Assembly (NCBI GenBank): GCA_902766125.1
Contig: CACXCG010000032.1
Location: 56,301 to 120,300, forward strand
DNA: 64,000 nucleotides
Direction: 5' to 3'
Origin: an uncultured Spirochaetaceae bacterium
Lineage (GTDB): Bacteria > Spirochaetota > Spirochaetia > Treponematales > Treponemataceae
Position 1 is the first letter of the stretch. Each line of letters starts with the position of its first letter. The notes beneath the pieces are model-generated. The model saw only the letters and a program-made list of their open reading frames with translations, was not told where the DNA came from and ran no database searches. Position numbers and translations under genes: made by a program. Positions 1 to 10,016 of the stretch are shown in pieces.

Positions 1-192
1 GTTCGCGGAACATATACCGGTACCATGCCTGCACGGCTTGCTGCCTTCCGTTCTGTTTTGAATGACCGGATTGCACTGCAGAATAAACTGAACGACGCAA
101 TTAAAAACGAAGATTATGAAAAAGCAGCTCTGTACCGTGACTATCTTCGTGCACTGGAAAAAACTCCTGTGTCAGAAGGAGAACATGAATAA
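1..192 (+). CDS. mcsA: McsA-like UVR-domain protein, C-terminal fragment
   Basis: The reading frame is open from the first base and ends with TAA at 190-192, giving 63 residues of a protein that starts outside the window. The visible part carries a typical UvrB/UvrC (UVR) helical-hairpin motif, with the NEDYEKAALYRD core near visible residues 38-49. In Bacillus, McsA ends in a UVR motif and activates the arginine kinase McsB. The stop codon overlaps the start of the next gene by one base (TAATG), which suggests translational coupling. Position directly before mcsB and clpC supports the name. The zinc-finger half that would confirm McsA lies outside the window, so any other UVR-domain protein remains possible. 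Confidence 0.8.
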   Translation, partial: VRGTYTGTMPARLAAFRSVLNDRIALQNKLNDAIKNEDYEKAALYRDYLRALEKTPVSEGEHE

Positions 193-1268
193 TGAATTCT
201 GACGCATGGTATGCTGTTCCCGGAAAAGATAACGATGTCGTGCTTTCATCACGCGTCCGCTTTGCCCGTAACCTTGCAAACTTTCCCTTTCCTGCAAAAC
301 TTCGCGGTTCCGACGGAGAACGCATTCAGGCAATCGTGTTTGATGCCTTTAATCATTTTGATGACAGCGAATCGTATCAGGCAATCTCTGTTCAGCAGCT
401 GGATAATGTCGGCCGTGAAATTTTAGTTGAACGCGGTGTTTTAGATGCTTCCACTGAAGGAAAATACTGCGGCGTGGTAATGCGCTCTGACGGGAAAGTA
501 TCCTGCACGGTAAACAATGTTGATCATGTACGCATTTCCTCTTTTTCAACGGGATTGGATTTTGATGCGGCACTGTCAGCCGGAAGATACGTTGATGCGT
601 CTCTGCAAAAGAGCGTGCAGTTTGCCGCAAGCTATGATTTTGGCTATCTGACATCTTCTTTGTTTGATGCCGGAAGCGGAATGAAACTTTCGGTCAGGGT
701 TCATCTTCCTGCGCTTTCTCTATTGGGTAAAATCGGCTCCACTGGAGACATGCTTTCAAAAAAAGGGTTTACTTTTTCTGCAACGTATGGACTAGGTGCT
801 AAAGGTTCTTCGCTGGGGTCGTTCTATCAGGTATCTTCGCTTGACAGTTTGTCGGGCAGTGAATTTGATCAGGTTGCTTCCCTTACGGCAGCAGTACAGC
901 AGCTTACCGAACAGGAACGGCTTGCCCGTAAACAGTGCATGGAATCTGAACAGACTGCGGTTCGCAATCAGGTATACCGTGCTCTTGCACTCTGCAAATA
1001 CAGCAAACTGCTTGAACTGCGGGAAGCAATTTCTTTAATCAGCGGAATCCAGCTGGGGCTTGATACAAAACTGCTTTCCGGCGTTGATGACAGTGTTGTT
1101 CATGCGCTTTTGTACCGTATGCAGGACGGGCATCTTGAGTTTGTACTTAAAAACGGAGATTTCCAGTTTGAAGAAGATATTGCACAGAATATGCTTAGAA
1201 AAAAAGAGCGTCTGAGAGCTTTGATAGTTCAGGAAGCGTTTGAAGCAATTTCTGTGACAGGAGAATAA
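192..1268 (+). CDS. mcsB: McsB-like ATP:guanido phosphotransferase, probably with degenerate catalytic loop
   Basis: The 358-residue length matches protein arginine kinase McsB, which marks proteins with phosphoarginine for ClpCP. The N-terminus has the family signature [10 protein letters not shown] (residues 18-27), and HLPAL is kept in the middle. Several expected active-site elements differ. The catalytic NEEDH loop reads NNVDH at residues 108-112, losing both glutamates. The CPTN segment and the following Arg of the nucleotide-binding strand are also changed (SSLFD, then GMKLSV). From family knowledge this predicts weak or no kinase activity, so the protein may act as an adaptor instead. 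The start overlaps the stop of mcsA, and clpC follows after one base. Family assignment is firm; inactivity is inferred. Confidence 0.88.
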   Translation: MNSDAWYAVPGKDNDVVLSSRVRFARNLANFPFPAKLRGSDGERIQAIVFDAFNHFDDSESYQAISVQQLDNVGREILVERGVLDASTEGKYCGVVMRSDGKVSCTVNNVDHVRISSFSTGLDFDAALSAGRYVDASLQKSVQFAASYDFGYLTSSLFDAGSGMKLSVRVHLPALSLLGKIGSTGDMLSKKGFTFSATYGLGAKGSSLGSFYQVSSLDSLSGSEFDQVASLTAAVQQLTEQERLARKQCMESEQTAVRNQVYRALALCKYSKLLELREAISLISGIQLGLDTKLLSGVDDSVVHALLYRMQDGHLEFVLKNGDFQFEEDIAQNMLRKKERLRALIVQEAFEAISVTGE

Positions 1269-1269
1269 T

Positions 1270-3837
1270 ATGATGAAAAATCTTTCGCCGCGTGCACAAA
1301 GACTTCTTATTGCACTTGCACCGGATGAAGCATATAAATTTGGAAGTGACCACCTTTTGCCGGAACATGTCATGCTTGCACTTCTTCGGAGTGCTGACGG
1401 TCTTGGATACGTTACGCTTAAGGCACTGCGCATCAATGTACTTACCATGCAGCTTGCCATAGAGCAGAGTCTTCCTGCACAGGTTCCGCTTCCATCGTCT
1501 GTAGAAATACCGCATTCTCAGCGTCTGCAGAATCTGCTCGATGTTGCTGCAGTTGAAGCCAGGGCTATGCATGTAATGTATGTCGGCACAGAACATATTC
1601 TGCTTGCTGCAGTTCGCGAAGAAAATTCTCTTTTGTCACGCTACTTTGAAAAAGCAAATATTAAAATTGATGAAGTACGCCAGACGGTTGCAGAAATAGC
1701 ACGTAAAATACCGTCATCTGCCCGTGCCGACGGAATGAAAGCTGCCGCAGATGCACTGTTCCATAATGCAGAGCCGCTTATGGCTGACGGTTCTTCGCAG
1801 TCCCGTTCCCGCGTAAAACAGGGAATTCTGGATCAGTATACGCGTGACTTAACAGATATTGCACGAAAAGGTCTGTCCGATCCTGTTGTTGGCCGGGATA
1901 CAGAAATTTCACGTGTCATTCAAATCTTAAGCCGCCGTACTAAAAATAATCCTGTGCTGGTGGGTGAGCCTGGTGTGGGTAAAACAGCAATTGTTGAAGG
2001 CCTTGCGCAGCATATTGTAAAGGGAACTGTTCCCCGTGATCTTTTAAAGAAACGAGTCCTTACGCTTGACCTTGCTGCCATGATTGCAGGAACAAAATAC
2101 CGTGGTGAATTTGAAGAGCGCATGAAAAAGATGATGAAAGAGGTTAAAGAATCTAAAGACGTCATCCTTTTTATTGATGAACTTCATACGGTAATTGGTG
2201 CCGGCGGTCCAGAAGGTTCAATGGATGCAAGCAATATCATGAAGCCTGCGTTAAGCCGTGGTGAAATTCAGGTAATCGGTGCAACTACAACTAAAGAATA
2301 CCGCAAGTACCTGGAGCGCGACAGTGCACTTACCAGACGTTTCCAGAAAGTCAATGTTGATGAACCTACTCAGAAAGATACTGAAGAAATTTTAAAAGGA
2401 CTTAAATCACGCTATGAAGATTATCATCATGTTGTGTATGATGATGGTGTCATTGAATCCATAGTCATGTATTCTGAGCGTTATATTTCTGAACGCTGTC
2501 TTCCTGACAAGGCAATTGATATTCTTGATGAAGTAGGTGCTGCAAAAAAAATTCAGGAAGAAGCACGCCCTTCAGAACTGGAAGAACTGGAACACTCCAT
2601 AGAAGAACTTACCGCAGAAAAAGCCCGTCTTGTTGCAGAACAGGATTATGAAAAAGCTGCCTTTGTGCGCGATAAAGTTGTAGAGCTTAGAAATCGTCTT
2701 GAAGAATTCAGTCTGTTCTGGAAAAACAACGAAACGTCAATGCGTCCTCATGTTACAAAAGAAGATGTGTGTTCAATTATCAGTTCTGCAACCAGCATTC
2801 CTGTTGAACAGCTTGACGACGGAGAAACAACGCGTCTTGTCAACATGGAAGACGAACTGCATAAAGATGTCATTGGACAGGATGAAGCAATTCGTCTTAT
2901 AAGCGGTGCGGTCCGCAGAAGCAGAGCCGGAGTTTCTTCACTCAAACGTCCTCTTGGTTCATTTATTTTTCTGGGACCAACCGGTGTGGGTAAAACGCAG
3001 CTTGCAAAAGCGCTTGCAAAATTCCTTTTTGGAACAGAAGAAGCGCTTATCCGCATAGACATGAGCGACTATATGGAAAAATACAATGCTTCACGCTTAG
3101 TGGGTGCGCCTCCCGGATATGTCGGTTATGAAGAAGGCGGTGTACTTACCGAAGCAGTCAGACAGCATCCGTATTCAGTAGTGCTTTTGGACGAAATAGA
3201 AAAAGCTCACCTTGATGTGTTTAATCTTCTGCTTCAGACGCTTGAAGAAGGTGAACTTTCTGACAATCTGGGACATACCGTAAGCTTTAGAAATACACTG
3301 CTCATTATGACCAGCAATGCAGGTGCACGAAACATTATGGCAGACGGACGCATGGGCTTTTCAACAGTTCGCGACGGAGTGCTTCCTTATGATGAAATCA
3401 AGGCGAGTGCAATGGAAGAACTGAAACGCATTATGTCTCCGGAACTTTTAAACCGCATCGATGATGTGGTTGTGTTCAATGCACTTAATCGTGAGCAGGT
3501 TAAGGCGATTCTTGACATTCAGCTTGCAGAACTGGAAACTCGTCTTTCTGAACAGAATCTTACCCTTACGGTTAAAACCAAGGCCCGCGATTATCTGATA
3601 GACCACGGATATGAACCTGCAATGGGAGCCCGTCCTATGAGACGTTTAATTCAGCGTGAAGTGGAAGACAAACTTGCAACCCTTATCTTAAGCGGTAAGC
3701 GGGGAAACAGTAATACGGTTGTTGTTGATTTTACCGATAACCACATTGATGTCAGTTTTAAGAAGGGAAGAGCCCGTGCAGCTTCTGCTTCGAAAAAGAA
3801 ACAGACTGATTGCGTAACTGACAGTTCTACTTTATAA
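1270..3837 (+). CDS. clpC: ClpC-type AAA+ protease ATPase subunit
   Basis: An 855-residue Hsp100 unfoldase that would feed substrates to the ClpP peptidase. It has an N-terminal repeat domain (residues 1-150), a first AAA+ module with Walker A GEPGVGKT near 232-239 and Walker B LFIDELH, a middle domain containing a UVR-like motif ([13 protein letters not shown], around 457), and a second AAA+ module with GPTGVGKT near 569-576. The UVR-bearing middle domain distinguishes ClpC from ClpB. It starts at the first of two tandem ATG codons, one base after mcsB. It is the third gene of the mcsA-mcsB-clpC set; no ctsR is visible in the window. Confidence 0.95.
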   Translation: MMKNLSPRAQRLLIALAPDEAYKFGSDHLLPEHVMLALLRSADGLGYVTLKALRINVLTMQLAIEQSLPAQVPLPSSVEIPHSQRLQNLLDVAAVEARAMHVMYVGTEHILLAAVREENSLLSRYFEKANIKIDEVRQTVAEIARKIPSSARADGMKAAADALFHNAEPLMADGSSQSRSRVKQGILDQYTRDLTDIARKGLSDPVVGRDTEISRVIQILSRRTKNNPVLVGEPGVGKTAIVEGLAQHIVKGTVPRDLLKKRVLTLDLAAMIAGTKYRGEFEERMKKMMKEVKESKDVILFIDELHTVIGAGGPEGSMDASNIMKPALSRGEIQVIGATTTKEYRKYLERDSALTRRFQKVNVDEPTQKDTEEILKGLKSRYEDYHHVVYDDGVIESIVMYSERYISERCLPDKAIDILDEVGAAKKIQEEARPSELEELEHSIEELTAEKARLVAEQDYEKAAFVRDKVVELRNRLEEFSLFWKNNETSMRPHVTKEDVCSIISSATSIPVEQLDDGETTRLVNMEDELHKDVIGQDEAIRLISGAVRRSRAGVSSLKRPLGSFIFLGPTGVGKTQLAKALAKFLFGTEEALIRIDMSDYMEKYNASRLVGAPPGYVGYEEGGVLTEAVRQHPYSVVLLDEIEKAHLDVFNLLLQTLEEGELSDNLGHTVSFRNTLLIMTSNAGARNIMADGRMGFSTVRDGVLPYDEIKASAMEELKRIMSPELLNRIDDVVVFNALNREQVKAILDIQLAELETRLSEQNLTLTVKTKARDYLIDHGYEPAMGARPMRRLIQREVEDKLATLILSGKRGNSNTVVVDFTDNHIDVSFKKGRARAASASKKKQTDCVTDSSTL

Positions 3838-3861
3838 TGAATAGTAAGCGGAGGCTTTTGA

Positions 3862-4482
3862 ATGAAAGAATTTCTTCAGTATGATCAGGTTCGTAACAAC
3901 GCACTTATGCTGGCACATAAAATGTATAAGGAAGACGGATTTGTTCCCGATGTCATTTATGCATCCTTGCGTGGCGGTGCATATATGGCAAACATCATCA
4001 GTGAATACTACAAGGTTGCGCTGAAAGATCATAAGCCTGTTTTGTATGCTGCTGTTGTTGCCAGAAGTTACACGGATGTAAATCAGCAGGATGAAGTTCG
4101 CGTTGACGGCTGGACGTATTCTCCGCAGTATCTGCGTCTTGGCGACAAAATCATGCTGGTAGATGATATCTGTGATTCAGGAAGAACACTTAATTTCCTT
4201 ACCAATGAACTTTTAAAGACCGGTATTCCGCGCAGTAACATTAAGGTTGTTGTGCACGATTACAAATGTTTTACCTATAAAGAAAAACTTTCCATAGAGC
4301 CGGACTACTATTGCCGTAAAATTGTAGTTGATTCTCCGGAGCAGAACCGCTGGATTAACTACATGAGTCACGAAATGGTAGGACTTACTGCTCAGGAACT
4401 TGAAGAGCATTATTACAAGCCGTATCCTCAGCTGCGTCCTGTGCTGGAGAGCGTGTTTGGTTCCGGTAAACAGGAGTCATAA
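3862..4482 (+). CDS. Phosphoribosyltransferase (hypoxanthine/guanine type)
   Basis: A 206-residue type I phosphoribosyltransferase. The PRPP-binding loop IMLVDDICDSGRTL lies around residues 96-109, and ASLRGGAYMA near residue 35 matches the pyrophosphate loop of this fold. Such enzymes transfer ribose-5-phosphate from PRPP to a purine base for salvage. The base specificity cannot be read from the sequence. A GCGGAGG ribosome site lies upstream of ATG 3862. The stop (TAA 4480-4482) overlaps the next ATG by one base, so translation is probably coupled to the beta-helix protein gene. Confidence 0.85.
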   Translation: MKEFLQYDQVRNNALMLAHKMYKEDGFVPDVIYASLRGGAYMANIISEYYKVALKDHKPVLYAAVVARSYTDVNQQDEVRVDGWTYSPQYLRLGDKIMLVDDICDSGRTLNFLTNELLKTGIPRSNIKVVVHDYKCFTYKEKLSIEPDYYCRKIVVDSPEQNRWINYMSHEMVGLTAQELEEHYYKPYPQLRPVLESVFGSGKQES

Positions 4483-6614
4483 TGAATAAATTCCGCCGTA
4501 TTATATTGTCAGCTTCTTGTCTTTTGTGTGCATTCTCTATGCAGGCGTTTGATGCAGATGACATTATAAGCCCGTCTAACGGTACATGGGCAAACCGTCA
4601 GGCCTTAGTGCTTGATGGTTCCGACGGAAGTGAACTGTACTATTCGCTTACCGGCAGTGATCCGCTTGAGTCAGGGTTTGCATACGATGGTCCTGTGTTA
4701 ATTGACGAGACGGGTTCTGTTACGGTTAACATTACGTCTGTTAATGCAAACGGTATTCGTTCTGACTTTACGGTAAACTATACGGTTGAACCTGCTTCGG
4801 TAACTTTTTCTGATCCGCATGAATCACTTTTTGTTCAGGCGGTGTCTTCTAATCCCATACGCAGATATGTTTCTGGAAATAACTTTGATATTCCGTCACG
4901 CTTTACCTGGTGCCTGGGAAATCCTGTTATTCCTTCTTCTAAGGGAACCAGCCTTACGCTTTCTGCATACAATTGTGTTGACCGTTATGTCGCCTGTACG
5001 GTAACAGAAGGAACTGCGTACTGGCATTTTGTGCTTCATGTTGTTCCACAGGAACAGAAAGAGCTTGTGCTGATTGCTCCCGATGTTCCGTTTACGCTTG
5101 AAGACTGGAATACGTTTGTGTTTACCGGTGAAAAACTGATTTATCAGATTGACGACGAGTTCTGGTCTGCTTCAAAAGAACCGGTTATTCTTGACCGTTC
5201 TGTGCCGCATGTTATCCGCTGGCAGTCGATGAATTATGAATTCGGTAATCCGGTACATGATTTTATTCTTCCTGCAAAGCCTGAGCTGTCCGTAAGCCGT
5301 GAAAAAGACGGTTATGTTGCGTTCAGCGTTGCGTCAGATTCTAATTTTACGCTTGGCCCTGCACGCTCAGGAGGGGAAGGATGTGTTACCAGTTCTGCAG
5401 CCGCACAGCAGCGGGTTGTGTGTGATACATTCTCTGATGATTCCCTGTATGCGGTTATGATGCTTGGTGTATACTACCGCGGTGTGTACCAGGGAGACTT
5501 GCGTTCACCGTTCTTTGTTGACCGGAAAATTCCACAGGTTCCCGTTATTGCTTCTTCAGAAAAAGCAGGCTATGCGCGTAACCGCGTGCGTCTTTTAATT
5601 AGCGGTGAAAGTGATTCTGAAATTTATTATGCAGTCAGTGAGCCGGTGCTTTCTGATTCCGGTTTTTCATCTGACCGTGAAGCGCTTTTTGCATCTGTAG
5701 AAGCCGGCGAGTTTGGTCTGTATGACGGTTCAGAGATTGTGCTTTCATCCCGTGCACGAAAAGCGACCTACTATAAAGTATGTGCGTATGCAAAGGATGC
5801 AGCCGGTAATCAGAGTGATATAACTGAATATCATGTCGTTGTAGATGAGTTTAATTATTATCTTGCTCCTTCTGCAGCTTCTGTTAACGAGGGTGCTGTT
5901 GCCGACGGAAGTTACACAAATCCCTTTACCAGTTTTGAACAGGCACTTGATGCAATGGCTCACAGTTCGTTTATGCGTCTGCACGTACTGGGAGATATAG
6001 TGCTGCCTCACGGAGATACGGTCATTTCTTCGCCAGTGTATCTGGTTGGATCCGACTCTCATATTATCATTCCTGATGATGCACGCATTGTAGTGAAAAA
6101 CAGTGATTTTTCTGCAGAAGGCTGTATCTTTGAACGCTCGGTACCACGGTATGCTTCCCGTTCAACGGACAGTCTTCTGGTTCTTGAAGGCGGTTCTCTT
6201 ACACTTAAACGATGTGAAGTTGTGGGAAGTTTTGCTTCTGACGGTGTGCTCATAGATGCATCGGATGCGCTTATAGGCCTTGTTGAAACTGGCTTTACTG
6301 TTCAGGCCTCTTCGTATGCAGCGGTTCTTGCAGGTTCTTCCTGCGAGGTAAGTGTTTCTGGCTGTCGTCTTACTGCAACCGCACAGAGTGCCGTAAACAT
6401 AACGCTCAGTAAAAGTGTACTTGCCTGTACACTGACGGATGCAACAATTATTATGCATCTGGGACGCTGTGTAGAGCTGGTTGATTCTACTGCAAAGGTT
6501 TATAACTGTGTGCTTACTGCTCAGCGAACTGATAACTACTCAGGTTCTGTTGCAATCTGGAAAGATATTGATTCAACCCTTTCTGCGTATGCAAACGAGG
6601 AGCACGGATTCTGA
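4482..6614 (+). CDS. Secreted protein with chitobiase-like N-terminal domain and beta-helix C-terminus
   Basis: A 710-residue protein with a likely signal peptide (residues 1-22, ending MQAF). Residues 28-108 resemble the small beta domain at the C-terminus of chitobiase/hexosaminidase (pattern NGTWANRQALVL then SELYYSLTGSDP). Residues about 465-700 show the short repeated strands of a right-handed parallel beta-helix (NPFTSFEQAL, then runs such as VLEGGSLTLKRCEV and SSCEVSVSGCRL). It is probably periplasmic or surface-exposed. No catalytic motif was recognised, so a binding or structural role is as likely as a glycan-active one. It is joined by 1-nt overlaps to the phosphoribosyltransferase gene and to rnhB, an odd setting for a surface protein. 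Confidence 0.75.
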   Translation: MNKFRRIILSASCLLCAFSMQAFDADDIISPSNGTWANRQALVLDGSDGSELYYSLTGSDPLESGFAYDGPVLIDETGSVTVNITSVNANGIRSDFTVNYTVEPASVTFSDPHESLFVQAVSSNPIRRYVSGNNFDIPSRFTWCLGNPVIPSSKGTSLTLSAYNCVDRYVACTVTEGTAYWHFVLHVVPQEQKELVLIAPDVPFTLEDWNTFVFTGEKLIYQIDDEFWSASKEPVILDRSVPHVIRWQSMNYEFGNPVHDFILPAKPELSVSREKDGYVAFSVASDSNFTLGPARSGGEGCVTSSAAAQQRVVCDTFSDDSLYAVMMLGVYYRGVYQGDLRSPFFVDRKIPQVPVIASSEKAGYARNRVRLLISGESDSEIYYAVSEPVLSDSGFSSDREALFASVEAGEFGLYDGSEIVLSSRARKATYYKVCAYAKDAAGNQSDITEYHVVVDEFNYYLAPSAASVNEGAVADGSYTNPFTSFEQALDAMAHSSFMRLHVLGDIVLPHGDTVISSPVYLVGSDSHIIIPDDARIVVKNSDFSAEGCIFERSVPRYASRSTDSLLVLEGGSLTLKRCEVVGSFASDGVLIDASDALIGLVETGFTVQASSYAAVLAGSSCEVSVSGCRLTATAQSAVNITLSKSVLACTLTDATIIMHLGRCVELVDSTAKVYNCVLTAQRTDNYSGSVAIWKDIDSTLSAYANEEHGF

Positions 6615-7198
6615 TGAAACTGTGTGCCGGTTTAGACGAGGCGGGCAGGGGACCGTTAGCAGGTCCGGTAAGTGCTGCCTGTGTAATTCTTCCTTCTGAT
6701 TTGGATACGTCAGACCTGAAAGACAGCAAAGTGCTTTCTGAAAAAAAACGGGAAAAACTTTTTTCGCTGATTTGTGAAACCTGCTGTTGGGGACATGCGT
6801 TTGTCGATCACACAGAAATTGATGCTGTCAACATTCTGAATGCAAGTCTTCTTGCCATGAAGCGTGCGTATGAAGACATGCTTTTAAAACTTCCCCAGTG
6901 GTGTGTTGCTCAGGGAATTTTATTTGAGGATATTGAATTAACGGCAATTGCTGACGGAAATAAAGTTCCTGACATTCCAGACTGTACTGCTGTGGTAAAG
7001 GCTGATGCAACAGTTCCCTGCGTAAGTGCTGCAAGTATTATTGCAAAAGTTAAGCGTGACCGGCTTATGGTTGAATATGATGCCCTCTATCCCGGATACG
7101 GATATGCACAGCATAAGGGGTATCCCACTAAGGCGCACAAAGAAGCATGCCGTAAACTGGGACCTTCCCCCATACAGAGACATTCGTTTACGTACTAA
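6614..7198 (+). CDS. rnhB: Ribonuclease HII
   Basis: A 194-residue RNase HII, which removes RNA from RNA-DNA hybrids and initiates removal of single ribonucleotides from DNA. The signature AGLDEAGRGPLAGPV is at residues 5-19 and holds the first two catalytic acids (Asp8, Glu9). Further catalytic aspartates lie in the ADATVPCVSAASIIAKV segment and nearby. Length is normal. ATG 6614 overlaps the previous stop (TGATG). It is the last gene of the plus-strand run: its TAA is immediately followed, with no spacer, by the reversed stop codon of the convergent PUR-domain gene. Confidence 0.95.
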   Translation: MKLCAGLDEAGRGPLAGPVSAACVILPSDLDTSDLKDSKVLSEKKREKLFSLICETCCWGHAFVDHTEIDAVNILNASLLAMKRAYEDMLLKLPQWCVAQGILFEDIELTAIADGNKVPDIPDCTAVVKADATVPCVSAASIIAKVKRDRLMVEYDALYPGYGYAQHKGYPTKAHKEACRKLGPSPIQRHSFTY

Positions 7199-7663
7199 TC
7201 AGTATTCAGTTGTTGTAGTAACTTCGGGTTTTGCACCGCTTCTCTTTGATTTTACGTGGATGATTTTTCCGGTGCGTTTGATTCCGTCATCTTCGCGTTC
7301 TGCACGTTTTTCTGCTACCAGACGGCTTTCTCCCTTACGGCGATATACTTTCTTTGTGTCATCGCCAGAAGATTCACCTTTTGATGCTTTTGCAGCACGT
7401 TCTGTTTTCTTCTGTTTGTTCTGTTTTGCGCGTTCCTTGCGTTCTTTTTCAATAAACGAAAGTGATTCGTCCATTCCGTTCAAAAAGTTGCGCATGTCTT
7501 CTTCAAATACAACGATTGCACGGCGGTCGCCTTCACCGTCAGTTTTTTTGCTTTCTACAATCTGCAGAAAGACATCGCCTGCGCGGTTTTCCTTAACGTT
7601 AAAAAAATAAGATCTGTTTGTAAGAGTAACCTGTGTCGTAAACAATTCACCGCGGATTCCCAT
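7199..7663 (-). CDS. PUR-domain nucleic acid-binding protein (DUF3276/BpuR type)
   Basis: A 154-residue protein. Residues 1-75 fit a PUR repeat: GELFTTQV, then RSYFFNVKENRAGDVFLQIVE and RAIVVFEEDMRNFL. This matches the bacterial PUR-alpha family, including Borrelia BpuR, a DNA- and RNA-binding regulator. The rest is a highly charged Lys/Arg-rich tail (KERKERAKQNKQKK and further basic stretches), which probably adds nonspecific nucleic-acid affinity. A clear ribosome site (AAGGAAGGA) precedes ATG 7663, and its own promoter is visible upstream. The stop abuts the rnhB stop with zero spacing. Regulatory targets are unknown. Confidence 0.82.
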   Translation of the reverse strand: MGIRGELFTTQVTLTNRSYFFNVKENRAGDVFLQIVESKKTDGEGDRRAIVVFEEDMRNFLNGMDESLSFIEKERKERAKQNKQKKTERAAKASKGESSGDDTKKVYRRKGESRLVAEKRAEREDDGIKRTGKIIHVKSKRSGAKPEVTTTTEY

Positions 7664-7691
7664 GCTGTCCTTCCTTAAAAAAATGTATTGT

Positions 7692-7721
7692 ATTGTACCA
7701 TGCTTTTTGCATTTTACGCAA
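7692..7721 (-). promoter_or_regulatory. Sigma-70-type promoter for PUR-domain gene
   Basis: On the minus strand a TTGCGT -35 box (7716-7721) is separated by 18 bp from a TACAAT -10 box (7692-7697). The start of the PUR gene lies 29 nt further on, with an AAGGAAGGA ribosome site between. It sits in the 65-nt gap after the cysteine desulfurase gene, so the PUR gene is probably transcribed on its own as well as by read-through. Confidence 0.5.
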
Positions 7722-7728
7722 TACGCCC

Positions 7729-8916
7729 TTAGTGAACGAATTTTGCGGACTGGAATACCACTTCTTCAAAAAGGTCTTTCATGGCCTGTGTCGTGGTAGA
7801 TGAGCCAAAGCTGAACCGTACGGCATCCTCTTTTTCTTCAGGGCTTACCTGCATTGCATCCAGTATGGGGCGCGATGCTTTAGACGCAGAACAGGCACTT
7901 CCTGTCGAAATGTAATAGCCGTCAGCGCTCAGGGCACGTACCAGTACCTGACCGGGAATTCCTTTAAAGGCTGCCTGTACAATCCACGGAGAAAAATTTT
8001 CTTCGCTTATGCTTAGTCCCCGTTCGTGCGGAATGATTGTACAGCCGGGTATGGTTCTGAGGGCTTCTATGAATTGTGCGGTAACGGTTCTCTGTTCTTC
8101 CATGCGCTCTGCCATAACCTGATTGTCCTGTTCAAAACCTTTGCGGACAAAGTATTTTTCCATGCAGAGAGCCATAGCCTGTGCTCCAAATAGATTTTCG
8201 GTTCCGCTGCGTATGTTGCGTTCCTGACCGCCGCCTTTTAAAAACGGAGTAATTTCTTTGGCAAGATACAAAAGTCCAATTCCGCGGGGACCACCCAGTT
8301 TGTGTGCACTGAAGGCTGCAGAATCTATGCCTTTATAGCCTATGTCAAGTTCTATCTTTCCTGCTGCCTGAACACAGTCGACATGGAAAAACGGTTTACG
8401 CCGTGTCTTTCCGTGCTGCATAAGCATGTCTGCAATTTCATAGACGGGCTGAATTGCACCGGTTTCGTTGTTCACTGCCATGACGGTTACAAAGGCCGTA
8501 TCATCCTGCAGTTTTTCTTCTACTGCGTTTGCCGTAACAAAACCATTTTTGTCTGGTGCAACGGTAATGACATGCCATCCGCACAGTTCAAGATTCTTTG
8601 CCATTTCGCGCAGGGCTGGATGTTCTATTCCGCTTATGAGAACGGAACCTTTTTGCGGACGGGTAAGCACAGAAAGCAGGGGAATGTGATCGCTTTCAGT
8701 TCCGCCTGAAGTAAAAAACAGCTGCTCCGGTTTAACCCCCATAGCTTTTGCACACCGTTCACGTGCCTGAGCAAGACATTTTTTTTCTTCTATGCCTGCC
8801 TGATGCTGACTTGAGGGATTGGCCCAGTGCTCCAGAGAAAGGGAGAAAGCCTGCTTTTGAATTTCTGTGTCTGCGGGTGCGGTTGCTGCCCAGTCAAAAT
8901 AATGTTCTGCGTTCAT
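7729..8916 (-). CDS. Cysteine desulfurase (NifS/IscS family, class V aminotransferase fold)
   Basis: A 395-residue PLP enzyme that takes sulfur from cysteine for Fe-S clusters or thiolated tRNA. The N-terminus has the family's YFDWAATAP motif, TSGGTESDH lies near residue 70, the PLP lysine is in SAHKLGGPRG (near residue 206), and the sulfur-carrying Cys is in STGSACSAS (near 340). No scaffold gene (iscU/nifU) is adjacent, so the acceptor is unknown. Its ATG overlaps the aroB stop by 4 nt (ATGA), which indicates cotranscription with aroB. Confidence 0.92.
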   Translation of the reverse strand: MNAEHYFDWAATAPADTEIQKQAFSLSLEHWANPSSQHQAGIEEKKCLAQARERCAKAMGVKPEQLFFTSGGTESDHIPLLSVLTRPQKGSVLISGIEHPALREMAKNLELCGWHVITVAPDKNGFVTANAVEEKLQDDTAFVTVMAVNNETGAIQPVYEIADMLMQHGKTRRKPFFHVDCVQAAGKIELDIGYKGIDSAAFSAHKLGGPRGIGLLYLAKEITPFLKGGGQERNIRSGTENLFGAQAMALCMEKYFVRKGFEQDNQVMAERMEEQRTVTAQFIEALRTIPGCTIIPHERGLSISEENFSPWIVQAAFKGIPGQVLVRALSADGYYISTGSACSASKASRPILDAMQVSPEEKEDAVRFSFGSSTTTQAMKDLFEEVVFQSAKFVH

Positions 8917-10007
8917 TTGAGTACCTGCATTACTTCCTGTTCCGTTACGTCACGAATTTCATTTTCTGCAAAATCTTTTTGTATGATGACCCTTAGTGCG
9001 CCTTCTGCTTTGTTTTTTTTGTCTTTTTTCATTGCATTCAGTATGTCGTGCGCCAGAAGCGGTTTCGGTTCTGTGTCGTAACCGTACATTCGTAAGATTT
9101 CTTTTGCGTTCTGAACATAGTCTTTGCTGCACAATCCCAACACGTAGGAAAGATCTGCTGCCCGCGCCATACCCCAGGCAACTGCTTCTCCGTGAGTTAT
9201 TTTTCCCAAGCCGGCTACGGTTTCCAGAGCATGACCGAAGGTGTGTCCCAGGTTAAGAAATGCACGGTCTCCTTTTTCGCGTAAGTCTTTGTGAACGACC
9301 GAAGCCTTTGCCTGTACACAGGAAGTAATTACGGTCTGAAGCGTTTTGCTGTCTCTTTGGTTTATAAGGTTTTCGTTCTGCAAAAACAGCTGTGCTGTTT
9401 CCGGCAAAAATAAAAATGCAGTCTTAACTGCCTCCGCAAGTCCTGATCTGTATTCGTGTTCCGGAAGTGTCTGTACGAACGAAGGCCACACATGCAGTGC
9501 CTTTGCGGGGTAGAAGGCACCAATCATGTTTTTGTATCCGTCAAAATCACAGCCGGTTTTTCCGCCGACACTTGCATCTACCATGGCAAGTAATGTCGTG
9601 GGAACAAATTCAACACTAACTCCGCGCTTAAACATAGATGCAGCAAATCCTGTCATGTCACAGATAACACCGCCGCCGATTGCAATAAAAAGACAGCCTC
9701 TGTCAAAGTTGTGTTCCAGTGCAACGCGTACAATATCAAGCACGTGTGTTATGTCTTTAAAACGTTCTCCTGCGGGTAAGACGGTAAGAAAATCTTTTCC
9801 GTCACGAAAATCCTGTGTAAAGGAATCAAAAGCGCTTAACTGTGCAATTGTTTCATCGGTTACGAAAAGACGCATGGGGGCATCGGTTTCGTTTCCGTTA
9901 AAATAGAGTGAGCGTAAATCCGGAGAACCAGAATAAAAGAATATGTCTGTCTTTTCAAATCCTGAATTTTCAGGAAAGGTGAGTGTATGTGTCTGAATTG
10001 CTTCCAT
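8913..10007 (-). CDS. aroB: 3-dehydroquinate synthase
   Basis: A 364-residue enzyme for the second shikimate-pathway step, converting DAHP to 3-dehydroquinate with NAD and a divalent metal. Recognisable parts are the NAD-binding GGGVICDMTGF near residue 111, VPTTLLAMVDASVGGKTG (near 136-153), and metal-ligand region LNLGHTFGHALE (near 252). Length is typical. It is followed by cysteine desulfurase with an ATGA overlap and preceded 9 nt away by a secreted protein gene, so it sits inside the tmk-to-desulfurase run. Confidence 0.95.
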   Translation of the reverse strand: MEAIQTHTLTFPENSGFEKTDIFFYSGSPDLRSLYFNGNETDAPMRLFVTDETIAQLSAFDSFTQDFRDGKDFLTVLPAGERFKDITHVLDIVRVALEHNFDRGCLFIAIGGGVICDMTGFAASMFKRGVSVEFVPTTLLAMVDASVGGKTGCDFDGYKNMIGAFYPAKALHVWPSFVQTLPEHEYRSGLAEAVKTAFLFLPETAQLFLQNENLINQRDSKTLQTVITSCVQAKASVVHKDLREKGDRAFLNLGHTFGHALETVAGLGKITHGEAVAWGMARAADLSYVLGLCSKDYVQNAKEILRMYGYDTEPKPLLAHDILNAMKKDKKNKAEGALRVIIQKDFAENEIRDVTEQEVMQVLK

Positions 10008-10016
10008 GGGGATATT

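Noticed and set aside
8302..8709. Plus-strand ORF of 135 codons
   Set aside because: It is antisense to the conserved core of the cysteine desulfurase, with no family match or ribosome site.
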